Shown: positions 62,803 to 64,000 of the stretch, in pieces
How positions within the stretch are numbered: the first letter of the stretch is position 1
Layout: the number at the start of each line of letters is the position of its first letter
Origin: Lysobacter sp. S4-A87
Lineage (GTDB): Bacteria; Pseudomonadota; Gammaproteobacteria; Xanthomonadales; Xanthomonadaceae
Direction: 5' to 3'
Assembly: GCF_022637455.1 (NCBI RefSeq)
Contig: NZ_CP093341.1
Location: 1,860,001-1,924,000 of the forward strand
Length of the DNA: 64,000 bases
Position numbers and translations under genes: made by a program
Notes under the pieces: generated by a model
Databases searched by the model: none
What the model was told of the DNA's origin: nothing
What the model saw: only the letters and a program-made list of their open reading frames with translations

Positions 62803-64000
62803 CTACGCCACCGGCTTGGCCTTCAACACTGCCTGCGCCGCATTGCGTCCGGGCGCGCCGCTGATGCCGCCGCCGCCATGACTGCCGCTGCCGCACAGGT
62901 AGAGGCCGTCGACCGGCGTGGCGTGGTTCGACCAGCCCGGCAGCGGGCGCATGAAGAACATCTGGTCGAGGATCAGCTGGCCGTGGTTGATGTCGCCTTC
63001 GGTCAGGCCGTACTCGCGCTCCAGGTCGACCGGCGTCAGCGTGCGCACTTCATGCACGGACGCCTCGAGCGCCGGGAACTGCTCGGCAAGGCTGGCGATC
63101 ACCGTGCGTTCAATCGTCGCCCTGGCATCGTCCCAGTCCATGCCACGCAGCTTGTACGGCGCCGACTGGACATGGACGGAGACGACATTACCGGCGGTGG
63201 TGACTTCCAGGTAGGGCTGCGCGGAAAGCTCGCCGTACTTGGCCGCGTCGTACGCGCGTTCCAGGTACTTCAGGGTCGGTGCGAACGCCAGGGTCCCGGC
63301 CGGCAGGCCATGGTTGCCATTGGTCAGCAGGTGCACCTTGGCGACGGCGCCGCGCATCTTGATCGACTGCACCTGCCAGACGAAGTCCGGCGGCAGTTCG
63401 GCCGCGCCAACCAGGCCCAGCAGCGTGCGGCGCGGGTCGGCGCCCGACAGCACCGTGGTCGCGGCGATTTCCTCGCCGTTCGCCAGGCGCACGCCGGACA
63501 CGCGCAGCGAATCGACCAGGATGCGTTCAACGCCAGCACCGGTGCGCACCTCGCCACCTGCAGCCTTCAGCGCGGCCACCAGCGCCCCGGCGACCTTGCC
63601 ATTGCCACCGACCACCGCGCGCTGTGCGAGGCCACCGCGGTTGAGCCAGTTGTGCATCAGTGTGTAGCCGGTGCCGGCCGACATCGAACCAAGCGTGTGG
63701 CCATGGATGCCGACGGCGGCGATCGCGGCCTTCAGCTGCTCCGACTCGAACCACTCCTCGGTGAACTCCAGCGTCGACATCGACATCGCCCGGATCACCC
63801 GGAACATGTCGCGACCGCCCAGTCGGCGCAGCGTCCAGGCCAGCTTGGCCAGCGGCCAGCCCTCGGCCAGGCCGACATGCGGCAGGCGCGGCATCGGCGT
63901 GCAGTAGGCGGCGTCGAGGAAGGCGGCGGCGCGATCCATGAAGGCCACGAACTCCGGCCAGCGCGCGGCGTCGGCGGCGGAGAACTGGCGGATCGATTCG
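62803..64000 (-). CDS. FAD-dependent oxidoreductase (phytoene-desaturase/PYROXD2-like), N-terminus missing at window edge
   Basis: The frame stays open to the right edge, giving the last 399 residues. The middle region YTLMHNWLNRGGLAQRAVVGGNGKVAGALVAALKAAGGEVRTGAGVERILV is typical of carotenoid-isomerase-like flavoproteins. The C-terminal FAD-binding stretch is TPVDGLYLCGSGSHGGGGISGAPGRNAAQAVL. The N-terminal Rossmann dinucleotide motif is outside the window. The CRTI-type enzyme family is broad; PYROXD2-like proteins have no firm substrate. Confidence 0.88.
   Translation of the reverse strand, partial: ESIRQFSAADAARWPEFVAFMDRAAAFLDAAYCTPMPRLPHVGLAEGWPLAKLAWTLRRLGGRDMFRVIRAMSMSTLEFTEEWFESEQLKAAIAAVGIHGHTLGSMSAGTGYTLMHNWLNRGGLAQRAVVGGNGKVAGALVAALKAAGGEVRTGAGVERILVDSLRVSGVRLANGEEIAATTVLSGADPRRTLLGLVGAAELPPDFVWQVQSIKMRGAVAKVHLLTNGNHGLPAGTLAFAPTLKYLERAYDAAKYGELSAQPYLEVTTAGNVVSVHVQSAPYKLRGMDWDDARATIERTVIASLAEQFPALEASVHEVRTLTPVDLEREYGLTEGDINHGQLILDQMFFMRPLPGWSNHATPVDGLYLCGSGSHGGGGISGAPGRNAAQAVLKAKPVA

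Overview
The window is a GC-rich, densely packed chromosomal segment of a Xanthomonadaceae (Lysobacteraceae) gammaproteobacterium, most like Lysobacter, Luteimonas or Stenotrophomonas. The inference rests on three things: the gene order groESL, cutA-dsbD-aroQ-accBC-prmA-fis-purH-purD, which is conserved across gammaproteobacteria; a CIRCE site in front of groES; and the palindromic intergenic repeats typical of this family. The sequence does not allow a species call. No plasmid, prophage, integron, insertion sequence, CRISPR array or rRNA operon is visible. There is one tRNA gene.

Layout. 1-1723: groEL (cut by the left edge) and groES, minus strand, under a CIRCE operator. 1724-3247: an orphan minus-strand terminator (possible small RNA), an XRE regulator and a small secreted protein. 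3273-9030: cutA-dsbD-tlpA-like, then aroQ-accB-accC with a strong terminator. 9077-10485: two overlapping membrane-protein genes, minus strand. 10683-20501: prmA, a DUF3426 protein, fis, an exported trypsin-like protease and its partner, purH, a GNAT enzyme, an alanine:sodium symporter and purD. 20539-24307: a coiled-coil protein, a lysophospholipid transporter-acyltransferase fusion, a CD225/dispanin protein and ampE. 24410-27979: a bactofilin between two paralogous coiled-coil membrane proteins, then erpA and nudC. 28051-30504: DUF4126, bacterioferritin, its ferredoxin with Fur-type sites, rppH and elongator tRNA-Met.

31591-39382 holds six consecutive genes for exported or outer-membrane proteins (DUF1254/DUF1214 lipoprotein, DUF2092, an Asn-repeat protein, a large repeat protein, a MetA-type beta-barrel, a BamA/TamA-like barrel). 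It looks like one uncharacterised envelope system. 39467-41636 is a compact unit of a small FPASDP protein, a DUF3182 ATP-grasp-like enzyme and an alpha/beta hydrolase. Next come a BON-domain protein, a penicillin-binding-type serine hydrolase, queD, a patatin-barrel (type Vd) protein, a phasin and a 1266-residue orphan protein ending in a zinc-metallopeptidase-like HEXXH domain.

The last third holds an RND efflux pair lacking an outer-membrane channel gene, bioD, a free methionine-R-sulfoxide reductase, a TfoX C-terminal-domain protein, and a cobalamin riboswitch controlling a btuB-type TonB receptor. These are followed by a ferritin-like protein divergent from a Rieske oxygenase, a DUF998 membrane protein and an FAD oxidoreductase cut by the right edge.

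The most unusual non-coding feature is a 134-bp folded repeat present twice (50953-51086 and 57548-57681). The differences between the copies in its long outer stem preserve base pairing. A second repeat family carrying GTAGCCCGGG occurs four times and supplies the stop codon of two genes.
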